This document shows positions 13,414 to 21,684 of a DNA stretch of 27,129 nt, piece after piece. Position 1 is the first letter of the stretch. Each line of letters begins with the position of its first letter. The notes under the pieces are model-generated. The model did not search any database, was not told the origin of the DNA, and worked only from the letters and a program-made list of their open reading frames with translations. Source of the stretch: JAAFHZ01 sp964247085 (lineage in GTDB: Bacteria > Cyanobacteriota > Cyanobacteriia > Cyanobacteriales > Chamaesiphonaceae); assembly GCA_964247085.1 (NCBI GenBank), contig CAXTSX010000047.1, forward strand, positions 1 through 27,129. The letters run 5' to 3'. Position numbers and translations under genes: made by a program.

Positions 13414-14439
13414 ATGAGTTCTGTTCCCGTCATTACCATTCCCAACTGGCAAGCCCTAGCCGACCAAGCTCTTGCTGGCCAGCTATTACAGCGTGCCGAT
13501 GCTCTGGCAGTTCTGCAAGCCCCTGATACTGAGTTACTCGATCAAGTAGCAGCGGCCTATCGGGTGCGACGGAAGTATTGGGGCAACCGAGTGCGGCTGC
13601 ATTTTTTACTGAATGCCCAGAGTGGTCTGTGTCCAGAAGATTGTAATTACTGTTCACAGTCCAAAATATCGACTGCGGAGATTGATAAGTATCCACTGTT
13701 GGCCGAGGAAAAGATTTTAGCTGCTGCCGATCGAGCTGCTAGTTGTAAAGCCGCTACTTTTTGTATGGCTATTTCGGGACGTTCTCCCAATGAGCCGACC
13801 TTTGAGCGGATCTTAAGCGCCATTCGAGCGGTTAAGTCTAAGCATGATATGAAGGTTTGCACGACTCTAGGTCTATTGTCGGCAGAACAAACTCAGCGTC
13901 TAGCAGCAGCTGGTGTCGATCGAGTGAATCACAATCTAAATACTTCTGCCGATCGACACGATGAAATTTGCTCTACTCACACCTATCTGGATCGCTTAGC
14001 CACCGTCAAAAATGTCCAAGCTGCCGGAATTACCACTTGTTCTGGGGGCATTCTGGGCATGGGCGAATCCGATGAAGACGTGGTCAACTTGGCCTTTGCG
14101 TTGCGGGACTTGAACGTGACCAGTGTGCCGGTCAACTTTTTAATCCCGATTCCGGGCACTCCTTTTGGCTCGATCGATCAACTCACTCCCCAACAATGTT
14201 TAAGAATTTTGTGTTTATTTAGATTGGTACTGCCCAGTCAAGAAATTCGGATTGCCGGTGGTCGAGAAGTACAATTGCGCTCGCTGCAACCACTAGGACT
14301 GTATGTTGCCAACTCCATTTTTGTGGGCGATTACTTAACCACCCCCGGTCAAGCCGCTGCTGAAGATTGGCAAATGATTGCTGATGCTGGTTTTGTTTTA
14401 GAAGCCGCTGATGGTTCGGCCATGCCCGTCAAATCGTAA
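13414..14439 (+). CDS. bioB: Biotin synthase
   Basis: A radical SAM enzyme inserting sulfur into dethiobiotin, the last step of biotin synthesis. With ATG 13414 the product has 341 residues; a TTG at 13408 is also in frame but less likely. GLCPEDCNYCSQS carries Cys73, Cys77 and Cys80 for the 4Fe-4S cluster. FCMAISGRSPNEP, VCTTLGLLS, DRVNHNLNTS and GGILGMGE follow in order, and NFLIPIPGTPFG and RIAGGRE contribute the 2Fe-2S side. Nothing is truncated. It stands alone here rather than in a bio operon; about 75 bases after its stop the next gene starts. Confidence 0.96.
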   Translation: MSSVPVITIPNWQALADQALAGQLLQRADALAVLQAPDTELLDQVAAAYRVRRKYWGNRVRLHFLLNAQSGLCPEDCNYCSQSKISTAEIDKYPLLAEEKILAAADRAASCKAATFCMAISGRSPNEPTFERILSAIRAVKSKHDMKVCTTLGLLSAEQTQRLAAAGVDRVNHNLNTSADRHDEICSTHTYLDRLATVKNVQAAGITTCSGGILGMGESDEDVVNLAFALRDLNVTSVPVNFLIPIPGTPFGSIDQLTPQQCLRILCLFRLVLPSQEIRIAGGREVQLRSLQPLGLYVANSIFVGDYLTTPGQAAAEDWQMIADAGFVLEAADGSAMPVKS

Positions 14440-14514
14440 TTATCGCTACCAGTAATCGGTATAATGTAATGTGCTCAGTTAACTACTTGTCTCTCAGTTT
14501 AATTTGACCAATTT

Positions 14515-16428
14515 ATGCAATATTCGCCTAGACTGGACGACCTGAAAGTATTGAATTGCTTCCTTAAAGATCAACTCCATGCGCACATGGGGCGAATTGT
14601 ACCCTTCACAGTGCAGTGTGTCTTTAAGGATGGTGTGTTGTGGGTACTGTCCGAACACCCTCCAGAAATAGTAATTGATACCGAAGAGACTTTTCGCGTC
14701 CTAGAGAAAATTCTCCAGGCTGAAGAGCCCGTAGTTCAGTTGCCAGTCCGACTCTATTTGCGCACTGTTGGTCAAAAACAACCCTATAGTACTGAGAACT
14801 TTGCTATTTACCCAGTGGTATCCGATCGCCCGCCAGAACAGCTGGAGTCGATCGAGAAAGCCGAGATGCCAATACCCACAAAGAATACTACTACTAGTAA
14901 CGTGAAAAGATTTCAGCCCCCACCAATTGTAGATAAGTTATCTGATAGTGCTAGTTCCAAATCTCCGGCTGATTTAACAGAAGATACTCTAAGTGATGAA
15001 TTAACCATTGAGCAAATGTCTTTAGCAAATACCAATACAAATTCTGATAAAAATTTAAATTCTGACCCAGTAGAATCCAATTCTGAGGAAGCAGAAGATT
15101 TTGCCCATAATGTACAAAGCGCCTTCTCTCCAGCCGACAACGCCCTACCGAAAGCGAAAAAAACTGGTTTACTGATTGGTGGTGGCCTGAGCCTAGCTGC
15201 TATCGGATTGGGTCTTTTCGCCATCACTAGACCCTGTGTTTTAGGTGCTTGTCCCCAGCTACAGCAGTCTCATCAGCTGGCCGAAAAGTCTCTGGCTACG
15301 ATTAATCCGGCGGTGACTGGCCAAGAACTCCAAGCCGCCCAATCTAATTTACGCCAGAGCATTACCAATCTCAAAACAGTGCCGTTTTGGTCTGGTTCTT
15401 ACGCCCAGGCTCAAACCGATCTCAAAAAATATGAACGGCACTCTACCATGCTCGACCTAGCCGTAACTGGTATTAATAAAGCCGAACGTGCCACTGAGCC
15501 TACTCAAAAACAGCCGGTGACCCAAGCCGCTTGGCAGGAAAGCCAGAAACTCTGGGAGGGAGCAATTAGCGATCTAGAAAAAGTTTCTACTGATAGTGAA
15601 ATTTATCCTCTCGCTCAACAAAAACAAGGGGAATATCAGCAGAAGCTAGATGCTGTTAAGCAAAATATTACCAGTGAGGTTAATGCCAGCAAGAGTTTAG
15701 AGAGTGCCAAGGTTCTATCTTTGGCTACTTCCCAAAAACAACCTCAAGCTCAGTCTTTGGAGCAGTGGCAGGCATTACAGAAAGACTGGAAAACCGTAAG
15801 TGGTCTGATCAATGGCATTCCGGCTGGCTCTAGTACCTATGCTGAAGCACAAACCCTGAAAAAACTCTATGAACCGCAGATATTAATCGTAAATGCTAAG
15901 CTAGAGAAAGAAAAAGTTGCTGGCGACTTCTCGCAAAAATCCGAAACGGCGGCACAGGTTGCTAAGAAATTCCAAAAAGATCAGAAGCTCGATGAGTCCT
16001 TATCACAGTGGAATAATGCGATCGCCCTCCTGCAAAAAATCCCTAATGATAGTATTTATCAAGCTGGTGCCCAAAAACGTATTCCTGAATATAATGCCGC
16101 CATGCAGAAGGTGATTAGTACCAAGAATCAGGCCCAAGCCGATCGAGATCTCAAGCAAACCTGTGACGGTAAGCCCCAAGTATGTAGCTACCAAATTGCG
16201 GATAAAGCTATTACAGTCAAATTAATGCCTGAGTATACTCAGACAGTGCGCAAAACGGCTTTAGCTGCCAATACCCAGGGGGATAATAACGCCAAAATCG
16301 GCTTAATTAAGCATCTTCAAAGTCTGGGTACTGCTCTAGAAGCGGTCAGTGACAATAATCGGATTCCGATTCAACTGTATTTTGAAAACGGCAAGTTAAT
16401 GCAGACCTATACACCGCGCAAGTCCTAG
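14515..16428 (+). CDS. Large single-pass membrane protein of unknown function
   Basis: 637 residues. Residues 1-100 form a compact alpha/beta domain (LKVLNCFLKDQL, VQCVFKDGVLWVLSEHPPEI, VRLYLRTVGQKQPY); I believe a similar N-terminal domain occurs in other cyanobacterial proteins. Residues 105-210 are Ser/Asp/Asn-rich and disordered. One membrane helix lies at 217-238 (GLLIGGGLSLAAIGLGLFAI), followed by CVLGAC with a likely disulfide pair. The C-terminal 390 residues are helical, with Trp-containing repeated blocks around 345, 422 and 500 (WQESQKLWEGAISDL, WQALQKDWKTVSGL, LSQWNNAIALLQKIP). This suggests a long extracytoplasmic rod, probably reaching into periplasm or thylakoid lumen. Role unknown. 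Confidence 0.75.
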   Translation: MQYSPRLDDLKVLNCFLKDQLHAHMGRIVPFTVQCVFKDGVLWVLSEHPPEIVIDTEETFRVLEKILQAEEPVVQLPVRLYLRTVGQKQPYSTENFAIYPVVSDRPPEQLESIEKAEMPIPTKNTTTSNVKRFQPPPIVDKLSDSASSKSPADLTEDTLSDELTIEQMSLANTNTNSDKNLNSDPVESNSEEAEDFAHNVQSAFSPADNALPKAKKTGLLIGGGLSLAAIGLGLFAITRPCVLGACPQLQQSHQLAEKSLATINPAVTGQELQAAQSNLRQSITNLKTVPFWSGSYAQAQTDLKKYERHSTMLDLAVTGINKAERATEPTQKQPVTQAAWQESQKLWEGAISDLEKVSTDSEIYPLAQQKQGEYQQKLDAVKQNITSEVNASKSLESAKVLSLATSQKQPQAQSLEQWQALQKDWKTVSGLINGIPAGSSTYAEAQTLKKLYEPQILIVNAKLEKEKVAGDFSQKSETAAQVAKKFQKDQKLDESLSQWNNAIALLQKIPNDSIYQAGAQKRIPEYNAAMQKVISTKNQAQADRDLKQTCDGKPQVCSYQIADKAITVKLMPEYTQTVRKTALAANTQGDNNAKIGLIKHLQSLGTALEAVSDNNRIPIQLYFENGKLMQTYTPRKS

Positions 16429-16443
16429 GAATTTAATTCCTAG
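16425..16443. repeat. Perfect inverted repeat over the stop codon
   Basis: CTAGGAATT (16425-16433), single T, AATTCCTAG (16435-16443). It includes the TAG stop of the preceding gene and is followed by the strong terminator at 16451. Confidence 0.5.
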
Positions 16444-16450
16444 CTATTAA

Positions 16451-16495
16451 CATAAAAAGCCTTGCTCTATTGATTTCAGAGCAAGGCTTTTTATG
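16451..16495. terminator. Bidirectional rho-independent terminator
   Basis: CATAAAAAGCCTTGCTCT (16451-16468), a nine-base loop, then its exact complement AGAGCAAGGCTTTTTATG (16478-16495). The A-run on one side and T-run on the other allow termination in both directions, serving the large membrane protein gene on plus and mscL on minus. Confidence 0.92.
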
Positions 16496-16516
16496 TAACT
16501 AAATGTAATTTAATGA

Positions 16517-16942
16517 CTACATTTTCTGAGCAACAGTGCTATTGAGACGATCAAGAGCGGTGACTAGCTGCTGCTGGGCGACTACTGCGGCATCGGGTGC
16601 TGGCTCAGCCATTGCTTCTTGTCGGGCAAATTTCTTTTTGGCTTTTTCATAGGCTCTCACTACCAAGAAGATCACCAAAGAAATTACTAAGAAATTAATC
16701 ACTGCCGCTAGGAACAAGCCAATTTTAACGTTATCACCAACTACCAACTTCTCTATATCGGAAACATTAGCAGCCTTTAGTGCTGGTGCTAAAATCGCTG
16801 GTGTAATTACATCCTTAACAAAAGATTCAACAATTTTTCCAAATGCTCCGCCCAGAACTACCGCAACAGCCAAGTCAACGACGTTGCCCTTGATAATAAA
16901 GTCCCTAAAATCACTGATAAAACTACTTTTTGCTACAGCCAT
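16517..16942 (-). CDS. mscL: Large-conductance mechanosensitive channel
   Basis: Opens under membrane tension to release solutes in osmotic downshock. With ATG 16942 the product has 141 residues and begins MAVAKSSFISDFRDFIIKGN; the frame extends upstream to 17032 but that part is not MscL-like. Helix S1 (about residues 2-12), TM1 VVDLAVAVVLGGAFGKIVES with the pore glycines, TM2 GLFLAAVINFLVISLVIFLVV, and a C-terminal helical bundle (YEKAKKKFARQEA then the Ala/Gln-rich tail) are all present. The gene converges on the 637-residue protein gene with a shared terminator. Confidence 0.95.
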   Translation of the reverse strand: MAVAKSSFISDFRDFIIKGNVVDLAVAVVLGGAFGKIVESFVKDVITPAILAPALKAANVSDIEKLVVGDNVKIGLFLAAVINFLVISLVIFLVVRAYEKAKKKFARQEAMAEPAPDAAVVAQQQLVTALDRLNSTVAQKM

Positions 16943-17068
16943 GATTGTCCTCACACTATTTTTGTATTTGAGTGTAGATTCTAACATTAGTTTTTGGCAA
17001 CATGAAGCCCTAGATGTATGATTTGGTATCAATTAATTCAGATATATGGCTGATATCTAGGAACTCAT

Positions 17069-19318
17069 CTAAGTTTTAGTCGGGAAATATTTCCGAATTA
17101 ATGGCTGTAAATCTTGCAAAACCAGCTTAGCTGATTGATAACGATCGAGATATTGACAAGCCACCATGCGATCAATAATTACAATTAGTTCCGAACTAAT
17201 ACTGGCGAGGTGTTGCCATTTCAAGTCACCAGTTTTTTCATTTGCTGTCAGATCGCGAGGATTAGTGCGGCTGGCTGCTCCGATTGCAATCATCCCTAAA
17301 GCATAAATATCACTACTAAAATTTGGCCGCCCAGCATACTGCTCTGGTGGCGTAAAACCTCTAGTGCCAATCGCAATGGTTTGCTCACCGGAGGCGTAAG
17401 TAGAGCTACTAGAGCTCTGCATGGTGGTTATTGATGTTTGAGGGTTAATTTCTTTGACGGCTCCAAAATCAATTAACACTAATTTTTGATCAGCTGCCGA
17501 TCGGATGATATTGCTGGGCTTCACATCCCGATGAATGACATGCTGGCTATGAATATATTCTAAAACTGGTAAGAGCTGTTGCAGGAGTTCTACCACTTTT
17601 TTTTCTGGCCAAGGCTCTTTGATTTGGAGTAGTTCTTCATCTAGTGATTGACCTGGAATTAATTCTTGTACCAGATAAAACTCTTGATTTTGCTCAAAAT
17701 AAGCCAGCAGCTGCGGGATTTGAGGATGACTACCCAATTTGTCTAAAATTTTGGCTTCGGTGTTGAATAACCGCCTAGCCATGTTAACAAAGGCTGGATC
17801 CCGTCGGGCTGGCACCAAATGTTTGATGGCACAGCGCGGTTGACTAGGTCGCTTGGTATCTTCTGCTAAGTAAGTAACAGCAAAACCACCACGACCTAAG
17901 GTATCTAAAATTTGATAGCGATCGTCTAGTAATCGATCGACAGGTAAGTTGAAAGGAATCGTCGTAGTATTGTCATTATTTTTGGTAGTGACACTATTGG
18001 TGTTAGTAATAATAGGCGTGGTTTCAGGAGTCGGAGTAGCTGGTTTTTCAATGAGCAATTGCTTGAGCGCATTGATGGTCTGCTCTTGATTACGGGTGAG
18101 CATTAACATCTGTTGTTGCTTTTGACTAGTTTGATGCGATCGCCAGGCCGCTGTGACTAAAGCACTACCCCATAAACCGAGTAGCGGTGTAGCGACCGGA
18201 AACCAGACAGAATTGATAAATAGCATCCCACAGCCCCCAACTATCGTGGCACTAACGCCACTGATCGCTGCGGCCAATTTTCCGGGGTGACCAATATACC
18301 AAGCCAGGTAACTACCAGTAAGGGTGCAACCCAATAACCAGAGATGCTCTGACCATTCTGGCCAAAAACGCATGAGCGATCGATTGTCTAAGGCCAAGCT
18401 GATTAACTGGCTGGTGATTTGAGCATGAACCACTACCCCAGGCATCACATTGTCTTCGGCCCGTCCGGCGCTGTAAGGTGTTCGGAATTCATCCTTCAGA
18501 CTACCGGCGATCGATCCAATTAGTACCACCCGATCTTTAATGTCGCTGGCGGCTACTTTATTTTCTAAGACATCGGCGAGGCTCACTATTTTAGCCACCG
18601 TTTGGGGATGTCGGTACTTGAGCAAAATAGGATAACCATTAATATCAGCTTTGCTATAGCCACCAGCGTTAGCCGGAATCATTGGGATGGCTAATTTCCC
18701 TAGCTGATAAGATTTAGTTTTTTCATCAAAACCAGGAATAACCTTGTGCTGATTGGCTAAATAGGTTTCAGCCAACTGGAGAGCAAGCGATTTATCTGCC
18801 GGACAACCCGATTGTGGATCAACACCACCAATTAATAATGAAGCTCGCCGGGTAATCCCATCTGGATCGATCGGAATATCCACAAATCCCACTTTCTCCG
18901 GCGGGACTCCACGGGGACTATTAAAAACGGCAGTTTTCTTACCACCATGATTGCAAATAGCAACTACCTGATCGGCAGTTTGGAGCGTTTTCAAGAGTTT
19001 GCCCTGAGCGCCATCCCGCACTAAATCGAAGCCGACGATAAAAGCTTGCTGATCAATCAATCGTTGGAGAGCTTTATCCAAAATACTGTCAGGCAATGGA
19101 TATTTATACTTGGCAATATCTTGCTCGGTAATACCCACCACTAGCAGCCTGGAATCGGGCTTTTCCACTGGTCGCCAGCGGGTGGCTTGATCATAAGCTG
19201 CCAATTCCATCGACTCCAAGCCGCCCCCTTCTTTAACTCCCATAATGACCCCAGTCAGCAGTAGACCGGAAAGTAATGGGGTCAACAAATTTTGGGACAG
19301 CCAAGCAAATTGTTTCAT
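17069..19318 (-). CDS. CHASE2 sensor with Ser/Thr protein kinase domain
   Basis: 749 residues. TM helix near 9-27, then an extracytoplasmic CHASE2 domain (about 35-310) with ESMELAAYDQATRWRP, FDLVRDGAQG, GFVDIPIDPDGITRRA and KDRVVLIGSIAGSLKDEF. Three further TM helices lie about 325-395. A Pro/Thr/Asn-rich linker (425-460) leads into the kinase: LGRGGFAVTYLAED (474-487), Lys499 in AIKHL, HRDVKPSN (596-603), DFG (617-619) and GTRGFTPPEQ (651-660). All catalytic elements are intact. Such cyanobacterial kinases sense an external signal and phosphorylate cytoplasmic targets. It ends 12 bases after the nagB gene on the same strand, so the two are likely co-transcribed. Confidence 0.93.
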   Translation of the reverse strand: MKQFAWLSQNLLTPLLSGLLLTGVIMGVKEGGGLESMELAAYDQATRWRPVEKPDSRLLVVGITEQDIAKYKYPLPDSILDKALQRLIDQQAFIVGFDLVRDGAQGKLLKTLQTADQVVAICNHGGKKTAVFNSPRGVPPEKVGFVDIPIDPDGITRRASLLIGGVDPQSGCPADKSLALQLAETYLANQHKVIPGFDEKTKSYQLGKLAIPMIPANAGGYSKADINGYPILLKYRHPQTVAKIVSLADVLENKVAASDIKDRVVLIGSIAGSLKDEFRTPYSAGRAEDNVMPGVVVHAQITSQLISLALDNRSLMRFWPEWSEHLWLLGCTLTGSYLAWYIGHPGKLAAAISGVSATIVGGCGMLFINSVWFPVATPLLGLWGSALVTAAWRSHQTSQKQQQMLMLTRNQEQTINALKQLLIEKPATPTPETTPIITNTNSVTTKNNDNTTTIPFNLPVDRLLDDRYQILDTLGRGGFAVTYLAEDTKRPSQPRCAIKHLVPARRDPAFVNMARRLFNTEAKILDKLGSHPQIPQLLAYFEQNQEFYLVQELIPGQSLDEELLQIKEPWPEKKVVELLQQLLPVLEYIHSQHVIHRDVKPSNIIRSAADQKLVLIDFGAVKEINPQTSITTMQSSSSSTYASGEQTIAIGTRGFTPPEQYAGRPNFSSDIYALGMIAIGAASRTNPRDLTANEKTGDLKWQHLASISSELIVIIDRMVACQYLDRYQSAKLVLQDLQPLIRKYFPTKT

Positions 19319-19330
19319 GGGGCAAATGAG

Positions 19331-20161
19331 TTAAGTAGGAGAGAGCAAACTAGCCGCAGCGGCATCTAAACACAGAGTAGCGGTGGGCTGTTGGCGCAAA
19401 ACAGTGGCCGGTAGTTGCGGCGCCACTGGAGCCGTCAAGAAATTTTGGATAATTGCTGCTTTGCGCTGACCGGTGGCTACGCAATAAATCTGCCGGGCTC
19501 GGCAAATACTGGGAATAGTTAAAGTCATGGCGTACTGGGGAACGTCACTGAGCGCTGGAAAAAATCCTACGTCTACTTGTTGTTGTCGCGATTTTTCCGC
19601 CAGCTTGACGATTTTCACCGGATCGGGATCGGTAAAATTAGCCACCAGTGGATCATTGAAAGCAATATGACCATTATCACCAATACCCAAAAGACAGAGA
19701 TCGATCGGCTGGGCGGCCAGTAATTTTCCATAGAGCCGACACTCAGCGATCGGCTCCAGACTAGCACTGTTTAAGTAATGAAACTTGTGGATGGGGACTT
19801 TCTCCGCCACTAGCTCTTGCATGTAGCGCTGAAAACTAGCTGGATGTTCAGCGCTAATTCCTAAATATTCATCTAAATGAAAGCAGGTGACTTTGGACCA
19901 GTCCAGGTCAGATTGACCAGTTAATGTTTTGAGGAGCTGAATTTGGGAGCTACCGGAAGCCAATATTATGGCCGCCGACCCCTGCTGATCAATCACTTTT
20001 TGGAGATATTGCTGGATGCGATCGACTAAATTACTCACTAGATCAGTAAGTTCTGGATAGATTTCAACACGTAGCTGATCTATCTGCTGAGTTAAAGGTG
20101 GTAATAAAGACATGCTTTTTCGAAAAACTCTCCCATTATCATACTGAGTCTTGCTGCTCAT
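19331..20161 (-). CDS. nagB: Glucosamine-6-phosphate deaminase family
   Basis: Expected to convert glucosamine 6-phosphate to fructose 6-phosphate and ammonia. LASGSSQIQLLKTL is the phosphate loop, FHLDEYLG holds the catalytic Asp, and LLGIGDNGHIAFNDP the His loop. Compared with E. coli GVGNDGHIAFNEP, the Asp before GH is Asn and the Glu after FN is Asp; related enzymes outside Proteobacteria carry this form. The 276-residue frame starts at 20161, but ATG at 20113 (MSLLPPLTQQIDQL) would give a more usual N-terminus. It is first in a two-gene unit with the CHASE2 kinase and lies near glmM, both in amino-sugar phosphate metabolism. Confidence 0.85.
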   Translation of the reverse strand: MSSKTQYDNGRVFRKSMSLLPPLTQQIDQLRVEIYPELTDLVSNLVDRIQQYLQKVIDQQGSAAIILASGSSQIQLLKTLTGQSDLDWSKVTCFHLDEYLGISAEHPASFQRYMQELVAEKVPIHKFHYLNSASLEPIAECRLYGKLLAAQPIDLCLLGIGDNGHIAFNDPLVANFTDPDPVKIVKLAEKSRQQQVDVGFFPALSDVPQYAMTLTIPSICRARQIYCVATGQRKAAIIQNFLTAPVAPQLPATVLRQQPTATLCLDAAAASLLSPT

Positions 20162-20553
20162 GATCTGGATATTTTTGGTGATTTTCCTAGCCTGTTACAT
20201 ATTAGTTAGTAATTAGCGACTCATCATCACAACTAAAATATTGCGATGGTTGTCCCATCCATCTAAACACCACGGCAACCATCCAACTCGATTACCCTTC
20301 ACTATATAAGCTGTAATTCAAGATAGAACTAGCTCTTGATGCTGATCACAGCAATATTAATCGACCTTAAATTGCTTGGTGATGGAAGCTGTTTTTTTTA
20401 CTGGGAGAAATTTCATTGTTGATGACAGCATCTCCAATGAAAAATATTTTCCACATAGCTATTATTTTCTGTCAAGATATGTTCAATTTTCAACAAAACC
20501 ATTTATACTTAGCGCTATAACTACGACCATAAAATTAGTCATCAATAAAAAAT
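20162..20553. other. Intergenic region, AT-rich
   Basis: About 390 bases between divergent nagB and the lysine-rich protein gene. There is a GGTTG (near 20242) and CAACC (near 20277) repeat in the first half, a T8 run near 20391 and otherwise AT-rich sequence. Frames here are shadows without domain features. Promoters for both neighbours must be here, but I cannot assign them reliably. Confidence 0.5.
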
Positions 20554-21513
20554 ATGGCAGCCAAACAATCAATGAAACCTCGCGCAACTGCAAAGAAAAC
20601 CACTGCTACTGCCAAAAAAAGCGTAGCTACCAAGACTACGGAGACAGTCAAGGCTCCTGCTGTTAAAGCCGCTAAAACTACTACGCCACGCAAAACAAAG
20701 ACTCCTGCTGTTAAAGCCGCTAAAACTACTACGCCGCGCAAAACAAAGGCTCCTGCTGTTAAAGCCGCTAAAACTCCTCGGGCTAAAGCTGTTAGTAATA
20801 ATCTCCCTACCCTCAATAGCAATCAAGGGCAAGATTTATTGCAACAGGCTATCCAAACTCAAGCCTGGATGACCAACGAAATTACCCAGCTGCGTCAGCA
20901 ATTGGCCAAATCTAATCAGTCGCAACCCTCAGCTCAACAAAATTCGGAAATTGAACGACTTCAGCAAGAAAATGCTGAACTGCGGGAAAAAGCTAGTCGT
21001 CTTGATCAAATGACTTCTTTATTACAGGGCCAGCCTGCGGCAGCGCGTGCGACCAAGACTGTTAAGAAAACTGTCCAAAAGACTAGCCCCAAAGTCTCTA
21101 CTCCCAGAAAAACTAAAGCGCCTAAAGCAGCTCCAGTAGAAAAAGCTGTTACAAAAACAGTTGCTAAATCTGCTAGCCTTGCTCCCACTGCCCGTAAAAC
21201 CAGGAGCGGTGTGTCGATTTTGCAAGATGCAGCGGCCAAAGATGTGAATCGTACTTACAAAAGCTGTTGGCCGATCGTCTTTAAAATTGAAGAATGGAAT
21301 CAAAAACATCCCGGTCAATTGGCGAAGGTTAGTCAAACCATGCTCAATAAATCTGGGGTAAATTTTAGCCGAGCCAAGGGTTTCATGGACAACTATGGAG
21401 ATTTGGTGGAAGCCTACCACCAGCAAATTGGCTTGAGCAAGGCTAATAGCGGTAAATTCAATGAGGTTTATGAGTTTATTCGATCGGCTTTGGGTAAAGG
21501 CAAAAAAGTCTAG
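20554..21513 (+). CDS. Lysine/alanine-rich chromatin-like protein with repeat tail
   Basis: 319 residues, strongly basic. Residues 1-82 are a Lys/Thr/Ala/Pro tail resembling histone H1, with a 16-residue unit (APAVKAAKTTTPRKTK) present about 2.7 times from residue 34. A coiled coil at about 96-160 (WMTNEITQLRQQLAK, EIERLQQENAELREKASRLD) may dimerise it. A second basic tail (165-215) leads to a folded C-terminal domain of about 95 residues (YKSCWPIVFKIEEWNQKHPG, then AKGFMDNYGDLVEAYHQQI) that I do not recognise. It probably binds DNA through the tails. Neither HU/IHF nor H-NS motifs are present. ATG 20554 follows an AT-rich leader. Confidence 0.65.
   Translation: MAAKQSMKPRATAKKTTATAKKSVATKTTETVKAPAVKAAKTTTPRKTKTPAVKAAKTTTPRKTKAPAVKAAKTPRAKAVSNNLPTLNSNQGQDLLQQAIQTQAWMTNEITQLRQQLAKSNQSQPSAQQNSEIERLQQENAELREKASRLDQMTSLLQGQPAAARATKTVKKTVQKTSPKVSTPRKTKAPKAAPVEKAVTKTVAKSASLAPTARKTRSGVSILQDAAAKDVNRTYKSCWPIVFKIEEWNQKHPGQLAKVSQTMLNKSGVNFSRAKGFMDNYGDLVEAYHQQIGLSKANSGKFNEVYEFIRSALGKGKKV
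20653..20790 (+). repeat. 48-bp tandem coding repeat (about 2.7 units)
   Basis: Units start at 20653, 20701 and 20749, each 48 bases, nearly identical at the DNA level (for example CTCCTGCTGTTAAAGCCGCT in all three). The DNA identity, not just protein similarity, indicates recent slippage or unequal crossover, so copy number may vary between strains. Confidence 0.9.
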
Positions 21514-21573
21514 ACTTTCAGCAATTCTAAATTCGGAAATTTTGGGTACGATATTGGCTAGCCCTCTCCCCAA

Positions 21574-21597
21574 CCCTCTCCCAAGTTTGGGAGAGGG
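21574..21597. repeat. Intergenic GGGAGAGGG inverted repeat
   Basis: CCCTCTCCCAA (21574-21584), GT, then TTGGGAGAGGG (21587-21597), preceded by another GCCCTCTCCCC at 21561. Repeats of this CCCTCTCCC type are widespread between genes in cyanobacteria. It is downstream of the lysine-rich protein gene and could also end its transcript. Confidence 0.65.
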
Positions 21598-21641
21598 AGC
21601 AGGAAACTCAGCTTTTCAGCCCCCAACCCGATGATCGATCA

Positions 21642-21675
21642 CAAGATGTCCGCCAACCAGTTGGCGGACATCTTG
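21642..21675. repeat. 16-bp-arm perfect inverted repeat before glmM end
   Basis: CAAGATGTCCGCCAAC (21642-21657), CA, then GTTGGCGGACATCTTG (21660-21675). It lies between the convergent ends of the lysine-rich gene and glmM, and ends nine bases before the glmM stop. It may act as a two-way terminator or mRNA-end hairpin, though no T-run follows. Confidence 0.65.
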
Positions 21676-21684
21676 CTTACTTGC

